Under the pieces are notes generated by a model. The model saw nothing but the letters and a program-made list of their open reading frames with translations, was not told where the DNA came from and ran no database searches. Positions 24,401 to 35,640 of a DNA stretch of 64,000 bases are shown one piece after another. The position numbers were made by a program, and so were the translations under genes. How positions within the stretch are numbered: the first letter of the stretch is position 1; each line of letters starts with the position of its first letter. Source of the DNA: Siphonodentalium dalli (lineage: Eukaryota; Mollusca; Scaphopoda; Gadilida; Siphonodentaliidae); the NCBI GenBank assembly GCA_032622095.1, contig CP136064.1, positions 146,634,864-146,698,863 on the forward strand. The letters run 5' to 3'.

Positions 24401-24529
24401 AGAGTGAATTTAGCTCGATTTGGCGCATGCGCAAGAGTGCTATCCTATTTAAACCCTCGTGATTAACTACTCGTAAAATTCAAAATTAACTTCACCTTCC
24501 CAAGGTAAGTCTCGTTTATTTTTTGAATT
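24401..24529 (+). repeat. Element B right inverted repeat and outer end
   Basis: 24401-24453 is the shared inverted repeat. 24454-24529 is the unique outer end, with CTTCACCTTCCCAAGGTAAG and CTCGTTTATTTTTTGAATT. It contains a consensus-like splice-donor string (AAGGTAAGT) about 25 bp before the end. Confidence 0.85.
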
Positions 24530-24934
24530 ATACCGGTACTATTGGTCCTTCAAATTGTGGGCATTGATTTAAAGGAATGCCTATTTCTAGAATTATTAAC
24601 ATGCAGATTGATCCCAATCATCAAGTGTTAATTTCTTTGTGAAGAATATACGATAGACATTGATATCCCGGAGACGTGATTTATGGTTTTTGTTTTACTC
24701 CTTACGTCGACGAACCTGGACTTGTGTGCATTGACACATATATGCACATATACCAGAAAAAGAGAGGGAGGGAGGTAAATTGATGTACATGTCAAGCTGT
24801 ATGCGCTGTATATGCGATTGGAATACAGACTATAGATGTATGAAATCTGGACTGTATATATTGGGTTTGACCCACATAATTTCTGCAAACTTCATCAGAC
24901 CACAGCATATAAGTGAGCTCTGAAGTCTAAATAT
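24530..24934. other. Element A interior after element B, no gene
   Basis: Sequence between the right end of B and the ICR of A. The minus-strand 86-codon frame here has no recognised domain. Confidence 0.5.
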
Positions 24935-25042
24935 TATCAATATGGACATATCAGGTAATTTAATTTATGAAATAAAATTTAACAATTTGATTTATCAAGT
25001 TAAGATTTTATGAATAAATTATAATTACCTGATATGTCCATG
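24935..25042 (+). repeat. Element A internal complementary region
   Basis: An imperfect palindrome. The left arm (ATGGACATATCAGGTAATTT) is complementary to the left outer end, and the right arm (AATTACCTGATATGTCCAT) to the right outer end. A 26-bp centre also occurs inverted at 25260-25286 in the right outer end. It is followed by a C-rich tract at 25043-25062. Confidence 0.88.
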
Positions 25043-25077
25043 ACCCACCCATCCTCCCCTATGAAGTTAGCATAGGC

Positions 25078-25291
25078 GGCTTGTTGTTCGCCTCAGATGA
25101 ATGATAAGATTAGGATACGGTGCGGTATTCTCGATTCCGGTTTTTCAAAAACACGGAACGGAAAGCGGAACGAACCGCACGGCGTAAATATCTAGTAAGT
25201 TGAGTTACTATCAATATGGACATATCAGGTAATTATAATTTATTCATAAAATGATTAACATCTTAACTTGATAAATCAAATTGTTAAATTT
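25078..25291 (+). repeat. Element A right inverted repeat and outer end
   Basis: 25078-25217 is the inverted partner of 16441-16582. 25218-25291 is the unique outer end. It carries a 9-bp insertion (GATTAACAT) relative to the copy in the ICR, so the end has diverged or been patched since insertion. Confidence 0.85.
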
Positions 25292-25799
25292 GATAACTGT
25301 TATTGTACCTATAGGGGTCAGGAGTCTGTGTGGCCAAATTTGTGTGGTCCTATCAATATCTTCGAGTTTATAATCGTAGTTTATATTCATGTTTGTTAAA
25401 TTTGTGTCGAAATGAATGCCTAGAAAATGAAAGGTGTTTACGGTAGACAGGTTTAATTCTGAAATAACTTGTCATATTTTATTTTGTGACTCAATCCATA
25501 TCCATGCTGCTTGACATTTTTCAGTATTTATGCGCAGACCCGATACCTGAGCAAATTCGTCCAGTGTTTAAGTACAATTCGCGTAGACTATTTTCAGAAC
25601 CATCAAGAATGAGTGTCGTCCGCATATTGTGTTATTTTGTAGTCTGAACCGCTGAGGAAAATCCCTTCAATTGTATTGTTTTGTCGTATCATTAGCCCCA
25701 AAACTTCGGCACAGAGGAGAAAGATATACAGAGATATTGGGTCACCCTGGCGGCAGCCTCTCCCTAACATGAAGCTCTGAGAAATATGACCATTAATCA
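25292..25799 (-). pseudogene. L1/Tx1-like LINE reverse transcriptase fragment (piece 1 of 3)
   Basis: The minus strand from 25799 shows RT motifs of an L1-clade non-LTR element: 'SQSFMLGRGCRQGDPIS' with 'YIFLLCAEVL', then QYADDT (catalytic YADD). After a frame change it reads 'LDEFAQVSGLRINTEKCQ' and then 'TFHFLGIHFDTNLTN'. It ends at 25292 with 'PIGTITVIK', which continues as SLILPKLTHL in piece 2 once element A is removed. The 5' side is cut at a poly-G/low-complexity block (25801-25960), so the finger subdomain and the endonuclease are missing here. Stops and frameshifts (for example after 25603) make it inactive. Confidence 0.88.
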
Positions 25800-25964
25800 G
25801 GGGGGGGGGGGTCGAAAAAAGTGCCATGACAGTAGGCTGAAATTTTTTTTCCCGCCTCTTGGGTACCCACCACCCCCCTATTTGAAGGATTTTTTTTTTC
25901 CAATTTCATGTGGGGTACCCACCCCCTTTTTACCTCCAAATACAGCCAAATCACCCCTTATTAG
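25800..25964. repeat. G-rich low-complexity block
   Basis: A run of 11 G (25801-25811), then poly-T and repeats of GGGTACCCACC. A similar GATACCCAGG/poly-G block lies at 35775-35833, beside the LINE endonuclease fragment. Confidence 0.6.
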
Positions 25965-28900
25965 CTCAACTTACTTGTAAGTTTGAGCTATTGCCATGGT
26001 TTGGCGTCCGTCGTCCGTGTGTCCGTGTGTTCGTGTGTGCGTGTGTGCGTGTGTGCGTGTGTCCGTCAACAATTTCCTTTGGCGCGGGCTACAGGTTGTA
26101 CCTTTGGTCTGATCTTCATGAAATTTGTCATGAATGTTGACATTGACATGTAGATGGGAACGAGTCATTTTTGGGTCATTCGGCCAAAAAACATGGCCGC
26201 TGGCAGCCATTTTGGATTTCAAGATTCAATCCATTGGCGCGGCCTACAGGTTGTACTGTTCATCTGATCATCATGAAATTTGTCATTGATGTTAATAATG
26301 ACATGTAGATGGGAACGAGTGATTTTGGGGTCGTTCGGCCAAAAAACATGGCTGCCAGCAGCCATCTTGGATTTTACTCTTTGCATGACTAAATCCTTTG
26401 GCCCGGGCTACAGGTCGTACCTTTGGTCTGATCTTTATGAAATTTGTCATGAATGTTGACATTGACATGTAGATGGGAACGAGTCATTTTGGGGTCATTC
26501 TGCCAAAAAACATGGCCGCTGGCAGCCATCTTGGATTTCAAGATTCAATCCATTGGCGCGGGCTACAGGTCGTACTGTTCGTCTGATCATCATGAAATTT
26601 GTAATGGATGTTAATATTGACATGTAGATGGGAACGAGTCGTTTTGGGGTTGTTCGGCCAATAAACATGGCCACCAGCAGCCATCTTGGATTTTACTCTT
26701 TGCATGACTAAATCCTTTGGCGCGGGCTACAGGTCGTAGCTTCGATCAGAACATCATGAAATTTGTCATGGATGTTAACAATGACATGTAGATGGGAACG
26801 AGTGATTTTGGGGTCGTTCGGCCGAAAAACATGGCCGCCAGCAGCCATCTTGGATTTTACTCTTTGCATGACTAAATCCTTTGGCCCGGGCTACAGGTCG
26901 TACATTTGGTCTGATCTTTATGAAATTTGTCATGAATGTTGACATTGACATGTAGATGGGAACGAGTCATATTGGGGTCATTCGGCCTAAAAACATGGCC
27001 GCTGGCAGCCATCTTGGATTTCAAGATTCAATCCATTGGCGCGGGCTACAGATCGTACTGTTCGCCTGATCATCATGAAATTTGTCATTGATGTTAATAA
27101 TGACATGTAGATGGCAACAAGTGATTTTGGTGTCGTTCGGCCAAAAAACATTGCCGCCAGCAGCCATCTTGGATTTTACTCTTTGCATGACTAAATCCTT
27201 TGGCGCGGGCTACAGGTTGTACCTTTGGTCTAATCTTTATGAAATTTGTCATGAATGTTGACATTGACATGTAGATGGGAACGAATCATTGTGGGGTCAT
27301 TCGGCCAAAAAACATGGCCGCTGGCGGCCATCTTAGATTTCAAAATTCAATCCATTGGCGCGGGCTACAGGTCGTACTGTTCGTCTGATCATCATGAAAT
27401 TTGTCATGGATGTTAATATTGACATGTAGATGGGAACGAGTCATTTTGGGGTCGTTCGGCCAATAAACATGGCCGCCAGCAGCCATCTTGGATTTTACTC
27501 TTTGCATGACTAAATCCTTTGGCGCGAGCTACAGGTCGTAGCTTTGATCGGAACATCATGAAATTTGTCATTGATGTTAACAATGACATGTAGATGGGAA
27601 CGAGTGATTTTGGAGTTGTTCGGCCGAAAAACATGGCCGCCAGCAGCCATCTTGGATTTTACTCTTTGCATGACTAAATCCTTTGGCCCGGGCTACAGGT
27701 CGTACCTTTGGTCTGATCTTTATGAAATTTGTCATGAATGTTGACATTGACATGTAGATGGGAACGAGTCATTTTGGGGTCATTCGGCCTTAAAACATGG
27801 CCGCTGGCAGCCATCTTGGATTTCAAGATTCAATCCATTGGCGCGGGCTACAGATCGTACTGTTCGCCTGATCATCATGAAATTTGTCATTGATGTTAAT
27901 AATGACATGTAGATGGGAACGAGTGATTTTGGTGTCGTTCGGCCAAAAAACATGGCCGCCAGCAGCCATCTTGTATTTTACTCTTTGCATGACTAAATCC
28001 TTTGGCGCGGGCTACAGGTCGTACCTTTGGTCTGATCTTTATGAAATTTGTCTTGAATGTTGACATTGACATGTAGATTGGAACGAGTAATTTTGGGGTC
28101 ATTCGGCCAAAAAAATGGCCGCTGGCAGCCATCTTGGATTTCAAGATTCAATCCATTGGCGCGGGCTACAGGTCGTACTGTTCGTCTGATCATCATGAAA
28201 TTTGTCATTGATGTTAATAATGACATGTAGATGGGAACGAGTGATTTTGGGGTCGTTCGGCCAAAAAACATGGCTGCCAGCAGCCATCTTGGATTTTACT
28301 CTTTGCATGACTAAATCCTTTGGCGCGGGCTACAGGTCGTTGTGTTGGTCGGAAGTTTATGAAATTTGTCATGGATGTTAACACTGACATGTAGATGGGA
28401 ACGAGTGATTTTGGAGTCGTTCGGCCAAAAAACATGGCCGCCAGCAGCCATCTTGGATTTTACTCTTTGCATGACTAAATCCTTTGGCGCGGGCTACAGG
28501 TCGTAGCTTTGATCGGAACATCATGAAATTTGTCATTGATGTTAACAATGACATGTAGATGGGAACGAGTGATTTTGGAGTTGTTCGGCCGAAAAACATG
28601 GCCGCCAGCAGCCATCTTGGATTTTACTCTTTGCATGACTAAATCCTTTGGCCCGGGCTACAGGTCGTACCTTTGGTCTGATCTTTATGAAATTTGTCAT
28701 GAATGTTGACATTGACATGTAGATGGGAACGAGTCATTTTGGGGTCATTCGGCCTAAAAACATGGCCGCTGGCAGCCATCTTGGATTTCAAGATTCAATC
28801 CATTGGCGCGGGCTACAGATCGTACTGTTCGCCTGATCATCATGAAATTTGTCATTGATGTTAATAATGACATGTAGATGGGAACGAGTGATTTTGGTGT

Positions 28901-30380
28901 CGTTCGGCCAAAAAACATGGCCGCCAGCAGCCATCTTGTATTTTACTCTTTGCATGACTAAATCCTTTGGCGCGGGCTACAGGTCGTACCTTTGGTCTGA
29001 TCTTTATGAAATTTGTCATGAATGTTGACATTGACATGTAGATTGGAACGAGTAATTTTGGGGTCATTCGGCCAAAAAAATGGCCGCTGGCAGCCATCTT
29101 GGATTTCAAGATTCAATCCATTGGCGCGGGCTACAGGTCGTACTGTTCGTCTGATCATCATGAAATTTGTCATTGATGTTAATAATGACATGTAGATGGG
29201 AACGAGTGATTTTGGGGTCGTTCGGCCAAAAAACATGGCTGCCAGCAGCCATCTTGGATTTTACTCTTTGCATGACTAAATCCTTTGGCGCGGGCTACAG
29301 GTCGTTGTGTTGGTCGGAAGTTTATGAAATTTGTCATGGATGTTAACACTGACATGTAGATGGGAACGAGTGATTTTGGAGTCGTTCGGCCAAAAAACAT
29401 GGCCGCCAGCAGCCATCTTGGATTTTACTCTTTGCATGACTAAATCCTTTGGCGCGGGCTATAGGTCGTGCCTTTGGTCTAATCTTTATAAAATTTGTCA
29501 TGAACGTTGACATTGACATGTAAATGGGAACGAATCATTGTCGGGTCATTCGGCCAAAAAACATGGCTGCTGGCGGCCATCTTGGATTTCAAAATTTAAT
29601 CCATTGGCGCGGGCTACAGGTCGTACTGTTCGTCTGATCATCATGAAATTTGTCATGAATGATAACAATGACATGTAGATGGGATCGAGTCGTTTTGAGG
29701 TCATTTGGTCAAAAAACATTGCCGCCAGCAGCCATCTTGGATTTTACTCTTTGCATGACTAAATCCTTTGGTGCGGGCTACAGGTCGTAGCTTTGGTCAA
29801 ATGGTCATGAAATTTGTCATTAATTATAACAATGACATGTAGATGGGAACGAGTCGTTTTGGGGTCATTCGGTCAAAAAACATTGCCACCAGCATTTTAC
29901 TTTTTGCATGACTAAATCCTTTGGCGTGGGCTACAGGTCATACCTTTGGTCTGATATTTATTAAATTTGTCATGAATGTTGACATTGACATGTAGATGGG
30001 AACGAATCATTGTGGGGTCATTCGGCCAAAAAACATGGCTGCCAGCGGCCATCTTGGATTTCAAAATTCAATCCATTGGCGCGGTCTACAGGTCGTCTGA
30101 TCATCATGAAATTTGTATGTCGTAGCTTTGGTCAGATCTTCATAAAATTTGTCATGGATGTTAACAATTATACGTAGATGGGAACGAGTTCTTTTGGGGT
30201 CAATTGGCCAAAAAAAATGGCCACTAGCAGCCATCTTGTATTTTACTCTTTGCATCACTAAATCCTTTGGCGCATGTTAGACATTTCAATTAGCACCTTT
30301 CCTATTCCTCCATTTACTGTCAACCATTAAATTATTCCCCTACCTAAGTTGAGCTACAGTGTCATTGACACTTTCATTTC
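25965..30380 (+). repeat. Tandem array, alternating ~155/164-bp units, in an element-like frame
   Basis: Starts with a hairpin head (TTAGCTCAACTTACTTG, then TTTGAGCTATTGCCATGG) and a GTCCGT/GTGTGC microsatellite, then about 25 units. The anchor GACATGTAGATGGG recurs at 26145, 26300, 26464, 26619, 26783, 26947, 27102, 27266 and onward. Spacing alternates between 155 and 164 because two unit types alternate. One type is followed by 'ttttactctttgcatgactaaatcc' (position guide 26375-26400) and the other by 'ttcaagattcaatcc'. The block ends with AGTTGAGCTACAGTGTCATTG near 30345-30365. The many minus-strand open frames (with 'KMAASGH' and 'PNDPK'-like peptides) are the repeat read through and not genes. 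Confidence 0.9.
27480..29409 (+). repeat. Higher-order duplication, 965-bp period x2
   Basis: 27480-28444 and 28445-29409 are near-identical. The same sequence-specific variants recur 965 bp apart, for example 'gatcggaacatcatgaaa' at 27547 and 28512, and the truncated 'ccaaaaaaatggccgctgg' at about 28108 and 29073. 965 bp equals six basic units. Confidence 0.85.
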
Positions 30381-30904
30381 ATATATGTAATTTGCCTCAT
30401 ATACCACAAAGGAGCACGGCGGGTTAGTTTGATTGACAGCTCAAAAGAGCATTGCGCAAATGCCCTAAGGGAAAACACAAAGGTGCATGGGCGTTGTTTA
30501 CTCCTTTCACGCGCCGAAGTCGTGCGGAATTGGATTACATGTTGTCACAAACAGGCATGGGCGTGGTCTTCTAAGATGCGTGTTGGTAATTATGATCACA
30601 TCGTGCGTGAATCGGATTAGGACCAGACAAATGGGCAGTGCCTAACTAAACATTTGCGCATGTGCCTAATAACACATTAACGCATGCCATAAAAACATTA
30701 TTCAATGCGCAAATGTCGGTGCTGTAATAAGATTATGCTACATTCGCGCATGCCATATATTGAGTAATAATTAACGAACTACAACATTTTTGTCCCATCA
30801 CCATTTTAATATTCGGGCTTTGGACCGACAAGTTAAACTTGGCTGGGTTAGACATATGTTTGTCATTAATTTGTTTGTTTTTTTAAATTTGTTTGTTTGT
30901 TTGT
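30381..30904. other. No gene recognised; GCGCAAATG-rich segment
   Basis: Repeated 'gcgcatg/gcgcaaatg' motifs occur at 30450-30760. A 40-bp stretch around ATTATTCAATGCGCAAATGT (30696-30735) recurs at 31766-31808. Short open frames have no domain. Confidence 0.5.
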
Positions 30905-31495
30905 TTTTTTTTTATTTAATTTTTTATTGTGAACAAAGAATGACAACAGAGAAAAGACATAATACATGCACTCGCTCATGCTCTCGATCCAGGACATGGA
31001 AGAGCGGACTCTGCCATGACCTGGCCTACTTTCGTACCAGTGACATGACTTTCGGAAATATTTAAAGGCACATATTGTGTTGGGACTATATCTTTCTTTA
31101 GGCACCGTTCAACTTAACAGCAAGACGAAGCAGTGATATTAGTTTCTTCCTTGAAATATATTTGACCGAAAATTTGCTTTCTTTAGCTAAAATAATGGTG
31201 ATAAAACAATAGACTATTTTGTTTCCGTCAGAATAACATTCAAAATCCCGTACTAAAGCAGCTAAAGTGTTTGATGGTGTGTAGTAAGTATATCAGGTTT
31301 GCAGAATCAAAGTTCCAAACAATATGTGTAACTTTAATTATTTTATGTTCAGAGTTTACCATAAACAGTATAATTAATAAATTAACCATATTGAAACTGT
31401 ATTGTAAATATTGGTTCGACAGCTATCTGGAAAATACACAACGCTCGCTGTTTTTTCTTTTCGGACAGTGTTGTGATGTGTTTAATAAAACAGGT
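30905..31495. repeat. Dispersed repeat R3, copy 2
   Basis: Direct match to 6375-6970. It begins next to a GTTTGTTTG/poly-T stretch (30868-30930), which would be the tail side if this is a minus-strand retroelement remnant. A poly-T run follows at 31566-31591. Confidence 0.65.
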
Positions 31496-31852
31496 GTATC
31501 TATTGCAGTTATCGTAGAATGTTTTTTTAAACTTGATACTATTTTTTTTCAAGTTGTCATCATATTTTTTTTTTTTTTTTTTTTTTTTTTTAGTATATAC
31601 GAACATCAATGAAAACAATTACATACATCAAATGCACAATCTTATTATAATAGCGCCGACAATTCACTTTTATACAAAGTATTATCAAAGAAAATGATTT
31701 CTGTATTTAATTTAATTGTTCTAGTTTTACGTATATGTATGACTAAATGATATCACATTGAAACATTATTCAATGCGCAAATGTCGGTGCTATATAATAA
31801 GATTGTTATACGAGAACAAAACATGTAGAATATATTATCATAATCTGTTCAG

Positions 31853-34157
31853 TTATTTTGTTGCAGTCTCTGCTTTGCCGCGATTTCTAATAGCCAGAAA
31901 AACCGAAGCATGAATGATCAAATTGTCTGGCGCCATGTATGTTAACTGGGTCTGTATACGTCGCAATCCACTATTGGCCTGTTCAACAACTTGGCTATTT
32001 ATGCCACGGACACTTGTATCAGATTTATAGGTATCCATGCTGTATCCTAATGTACACCCTATGTGGCCACGGAAATGCATTCTATCCACATAAAATATAC
32101 AGTAGTGTGTACAAATGTAACTTGCAGCTATTATCGTATATAATATTTGATGGAATTATCCTAAATCGTCGCATTAAAATGTCAAATGCCGTCTGCGGAG
32201 ACTCACAGGACAGCATAACCTGAAACCCCAGACATATTCCATGGGGACAGAACATAGTGAACAGTCCAGGCGTGAGTTTTTTATGAGTTTCTGTAAGTTT
32301 TCGGCATCCTGATGATGTATCTCTCGTTGTAATATGGTACTTTCCAGAACCTTTTATCAGTGGATGGTTTGGAAAGAATTCCATTTGACGGTGAACATTT
32401 GTCGGTTCTGGATAGCTGGTTTCATCTGGAATGTTATATCCATAAGTGTTGTCAATAGAAGACAACATTTCGCCCACCAGTGCTCTCACATTTGGAGCTA
32501 TTGTCTTACAGTTCAGGAGATCTTTCATCAATGGACACGTTTTAATGACTAAACCGAAATCACTTTGTTTCGTTCGGTCAACAAGATTAGTTTGTCCTTT
32601 AACAACTTGTGTCAATATTTTCGGGACCTTTTCATCGCCGCCGAATTGCAGAATAGCACATGTGGGGCTACCACGAGACAGTTCTCCAAGAATCATTCTG
32701 AGATGTGCTGGACACACTCGACCTGCTGATGTGATGACAGCCTGGACACTTTTAGAACACTTGAGTTCGTCACATAAAGTCTTGTACTCATTTTGCGCCA
32801 TTTCAGTTGCGTGTTTTTTGTAACGGCCGTTTTCTAAACTTGCATATTTCGACAGCAGACGACAGGCTTTGGCACTGGTAACCAAGACGCGGTCTTTCCT
32901 AGCACTTCCTGTTATAGACGGCAAAGAGACGGGGACAGGTTCTTCTTGAATTTTGGTAAATAAATCCCGCCGACAACCCATCATAACAGCATCAATTATA
33001 ACACAGTCGACATCCGAACCACAAACATCACACGCGAAAGCTTTGTTGTAGTCGATATCAAGTAGCCTAATGAATGCATTCTAGGATCGTCTGAGAATGT
33101 TATAATCCGTGACACGAGATCCTCCGCATGTGGATATAGTTTGGTTTGATGACCTGTGACCAGCCGCAAGAGGATACCGCGTCTGACAACTGTCGTGTAA
33201 TATATCGAAAAGCCATCCGTAATAAATCAAGTGTTTGTTGTCAAGGTTGAGAAGTAGATTGTCCTGACCATCATACATGAATTTACAATCACAGTTTCCT
33301 TCAGATGGGCGATAGTATACGAGCACGTTTTCTATCACTGCATGCTTCTTGTGAATTTTCGCAGAACCAAGTGTCCACTTATTTGTGATTGGGTCTTCTG
33401 AGCAAAATCGATTTCCGTGTTCACAAGTTGCATTGGGCGAAAACGATGGGACACAAGTTTTGCAGGGAATTCAACTGAACCTCTTTCATAGGTTTCAAAC
33501 TGGTGTAAACAGATATGGTATCTTTACGGTTGAGATACATTTGAAGGGATGTTCTTTTTTATCAGAATTAGTCGAACATGTGTCGTCAACGTTGTTGTCG
33601 GTGACCCAGTCACTATATGTTTTGACATGTGCACACGTTGTACATTTTCTCTCACACGTTGTACATTTAAAAATTTGTCCTCGACTGGTCACAACACCAT
33701 ATGAACCATCTGAATATACTGCAGCAAATATCGGATCTGTTGACAGTTGAATGGGATCTTCATCATCATCATATTCATTGTCAACTTCACGCGACCCAAA
33801 CGTCACTAAATCACTTTCTGACCACAACTTATATCCGACTGTACAGTGTACACAACTATTAGTCTGCTCCCGTTTCAGTACATCTCTCAGCGAATGGGAT
33901 TCAATATCCTCGAGAACAGATAGTTTGTCAACTTTATCCGGAAGACATGTACGACACGACAGTATTGCAAATGGGTTGTCTGTAGAGATAAGAAAGACAC
34001 GACTTTCTAGCACAATGAACCGCTTTCCGAGATCACCTAATTCCGAAATATCCAACAGAGTGAAACAACCTCTGGAAAGGATATGGTATTGCTTGGATGT
34101 TTTCAGACGATTGTAGTAGATGTTTTCTTTTGGAATTTGGCATTGTTTCGTTGAGCT
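31853..34157 (-). pseudogene. KDZ-superfamily (Kyakuja-Dileera-Zisupton) transposase, decayed
   Basis: Transcribed right to left from a splice-acceptor-like site (TTTTATTTTCAG) ending at 34158. Order on the protein: N-terminal 'QCQIPKENIYYNRLKTSK' and GCFTLLDISELGDLG; a SWIM-like zinc motif CTTCERKCTTCAHVKTYSDW (about 33640); 'LLLNLDNKHLIYYGW'; a CxxC with VIIDAVMMG (Asp, about 33010); 'FCPHGICLGFQVML' and IIYDNSCKLHLYT (second Asp, about 32125); and, in a shifted frame, RMHFRGHIGCTLGYSMD and NSQVVEQANSGL (Glu, about 31985), then YMAPDNLIIH. This is the D-D-E order of KDZ transposases. Lesions: a frame change around 33520 that reverts near 33395, an in-frame TAG at 33081-33083, and a frameshift near 32115. 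No upstream exon or TIR was found. A domesticated HMGXB3-like relative is the alternative family name. Confidence 0.75.
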
Positions 34158-35270
34158 GAAAATAAAAATATAAATAGTTTAATATAAATAATTTAATAAG
34201 TAATAAAGTACATTAAAGGCACGGGCGGCGTTCGTTGCAGAAATATTTATATTTTTTCTATTGGTTAATCACACAAAAATGATATAAACGCTCTTTATTA
34301 TTTCCATATCAGGAAAAAAGTAACAACTAACCCTCTTTATGTATATCTGGTTCAAGTTACAAATTTATCTGGAAAAGTGCATTCACAAATAACTATTATA
34401 ATAAATGTGGTGTATGTTAATATTACCTTTCTGATACAATTGGACGTCGAGACGTATTCGGTCGCTGACTTTTTTTCATAACAAATCGCAATATTCACAT
34501 ACATCACACAAACAATGACAAGTTGATAGGGTTGATACACACATGCATGTAATGCCTCTATGTAAAATACATGTATTTTACATGGCCACACCAATAATTG
34601 ACAACATTAGTCACCTGCGCTCAAGAGGTTCATTGTTAACAGGCCAGACAAGTGAGTAGTGGTAAGCGAAGTAAAACTGTCTGCTATCAGGACATTTAAG
34701 GCCAATCCAAAACCTGTCTTCTCTTTATATGGATGCGGAAATTAGCCAAGTCTATGTGATATCTGGCATTTTATTAATGTACAAACAACAGAAGAGACAC
34801 GTCTGGAATATACAGGCTTGATATTGAACAATTTCGACCATGATACTTGTTTGGCGTGGGGTCGCGAAAGCTTCAAATCGCTGAATGCATCGGTCGGAAT
34901 AAACTGGGAAAAAAGGTACAATATAATATGTTTTAGTTGAATAGCTCAGAGTTAGCCACACCGCCTGGTAGCTTTCGGGATCACATATAGCCCCAAGTTG
35001 GTGGAAATCCTGATCCACCACTGCTATGAATATCAAGAGAGGATTGGTAATTATTTAAATAGAACGTCCACCATATGGGTTATCCCACAAACAAATATAT
35101 TAAGTGGCCTGGTGACTTGGTCTAAGATAGTGGTTTCATCTATATTCCGACTTAATTGGAACTTGAACCAAGTGCGGTCAACACGTCGGCAATGATTGGG
35201 TTGTCAGTGGACACATATTGCATTGTCTGTATGATCCATGTAAAACGCCAAATACACGATAATTACATAG
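34158..35270. other. No gene recognised
   Basis: Holds a short phrase, 'atataaacgctctttat' (34282-34298), shared with 45038-45055 upstream of a Helitron 3' end. It also has a fragment of the 86-bp satellite (34706-34735, AAACCTGTCTTCTC). Otherwise AT-rich without a supported coding frame. Confidence 0.45.
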
Positions 35271-35370
35271 NNNNNNNNNNNNNNNNNNNNNNNNNNNNNN
35301 NNNNNNNNNNNNNNNNNNNNNNNNNNNNNNNNNNNNNNNNNNNNNNNNNNNNNNNNNNNNNNNNNNNNNN
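35271..35370. other. Assembly gap (100 N)
   Basis: Exactly 100 undetermined bases, a conventional placeholder for a scaffold join of unknown length. Order across it is inferred by the assembler and distances are not reliable. Confidence 1.
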
Positions 35371-35379
35371 TCTCAAGCA

Positions 35380-35640
35380 AATCGACTATACCACTCCATA
35401 GAAACCATGGTCTGAACTATGCTAAATTGTAAATATTTACTACTCGAATCGGGACGTTTCTATCAGCGATAAACTAACGAAACGATTTCGCCATCGGCAG
35501 TCACTGCATTTAATTAATATATAAGAATGACGGTGTGTGTTGTCAACTTATATATACTATTTGTAAAAATAACTACTCTGAACAAAATTATTCTCCATTT
35601 CTATTTGATCACCATATCGGAGTGTTTCATATCACTTTAA
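35380..35640 (+). repeat. Dispersed repeat R4, copy 1 (~260 bp)
   Basis: Matches 52310-52565 (same strand) and 48150-48410 (inverted). Shared phrases include TCTGCATTTAATTAATATAT-like sequence, ATTATTCTCCATTTCTATTT and CGGAGTGTTTCA. The left side lies close to the assembly gap and may be incomplete. Confidence 0.75.

Larger units (their letters stand above)
19875..24529 (+). mobile_element. DIRS element B (inner), gag-RT/RH-YR, decayed
   Basis: A 4,655-bp element. The left end starts at AATT (19875-19878) and the right end finishes at AATT (24526-24529). Shared inverted repeats are 19903-19965 and 24401-24453. The ICR (24119-24232) is the reverse complement of the two outer, non-shared ends joined at AATT. 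No target-site duplication is seen. Gene order is gag, then RT-RNase H with a methyltransferase-like tail, then tyrosine recombinase overlapping the end of pol. This is the DIRS1-group order. All frames contain lesions. It lies wholly inside element A, so it is the younger of the two. Confidence 0.92.
16404..25291 (+). mobile_element. DIRS-type element A (outer), host to element B
   Basis: Structure: left end 16404-16440, left inverted repeat 16441-16582, internal complementary region (ICR) 24935-25042, right inverted repeat 25078-25217, right end 25218-25291. The ICR is the reverse complement of the left outer end joined to the right outer end, the arrangement that defines DIRS elements. The 4-bp sequence ATTT occurs once at each boundary (16404-16407, 25288-25291). 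Only one copy is needed to restore the LINE frame, so the element entered without a target-site duplication, as expected of a tyrosine recombinase. Without element B the element is about 4.2 kb. No RT, RNase H or recombinase frame of its own is seen. Confidence 0.85.

Noticed and set aside
24950-25041. Stand-alone palindromic MITE
   Set aside because: Its two arms match the two outer ends of element A, so it is the internal complementary region of that element.
25971-30258. Many 65-92-codon minus-strand frames with conserved peptides
   Set aside because: They are readings of the 155/164-bp tandem units; conservation is at DNA level and frames start and stop at unit variants.
31382-31618. Poly-Lys/poly-Phe frames
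   Set aside because: Produced by the poly-T tract at 31566-31591.
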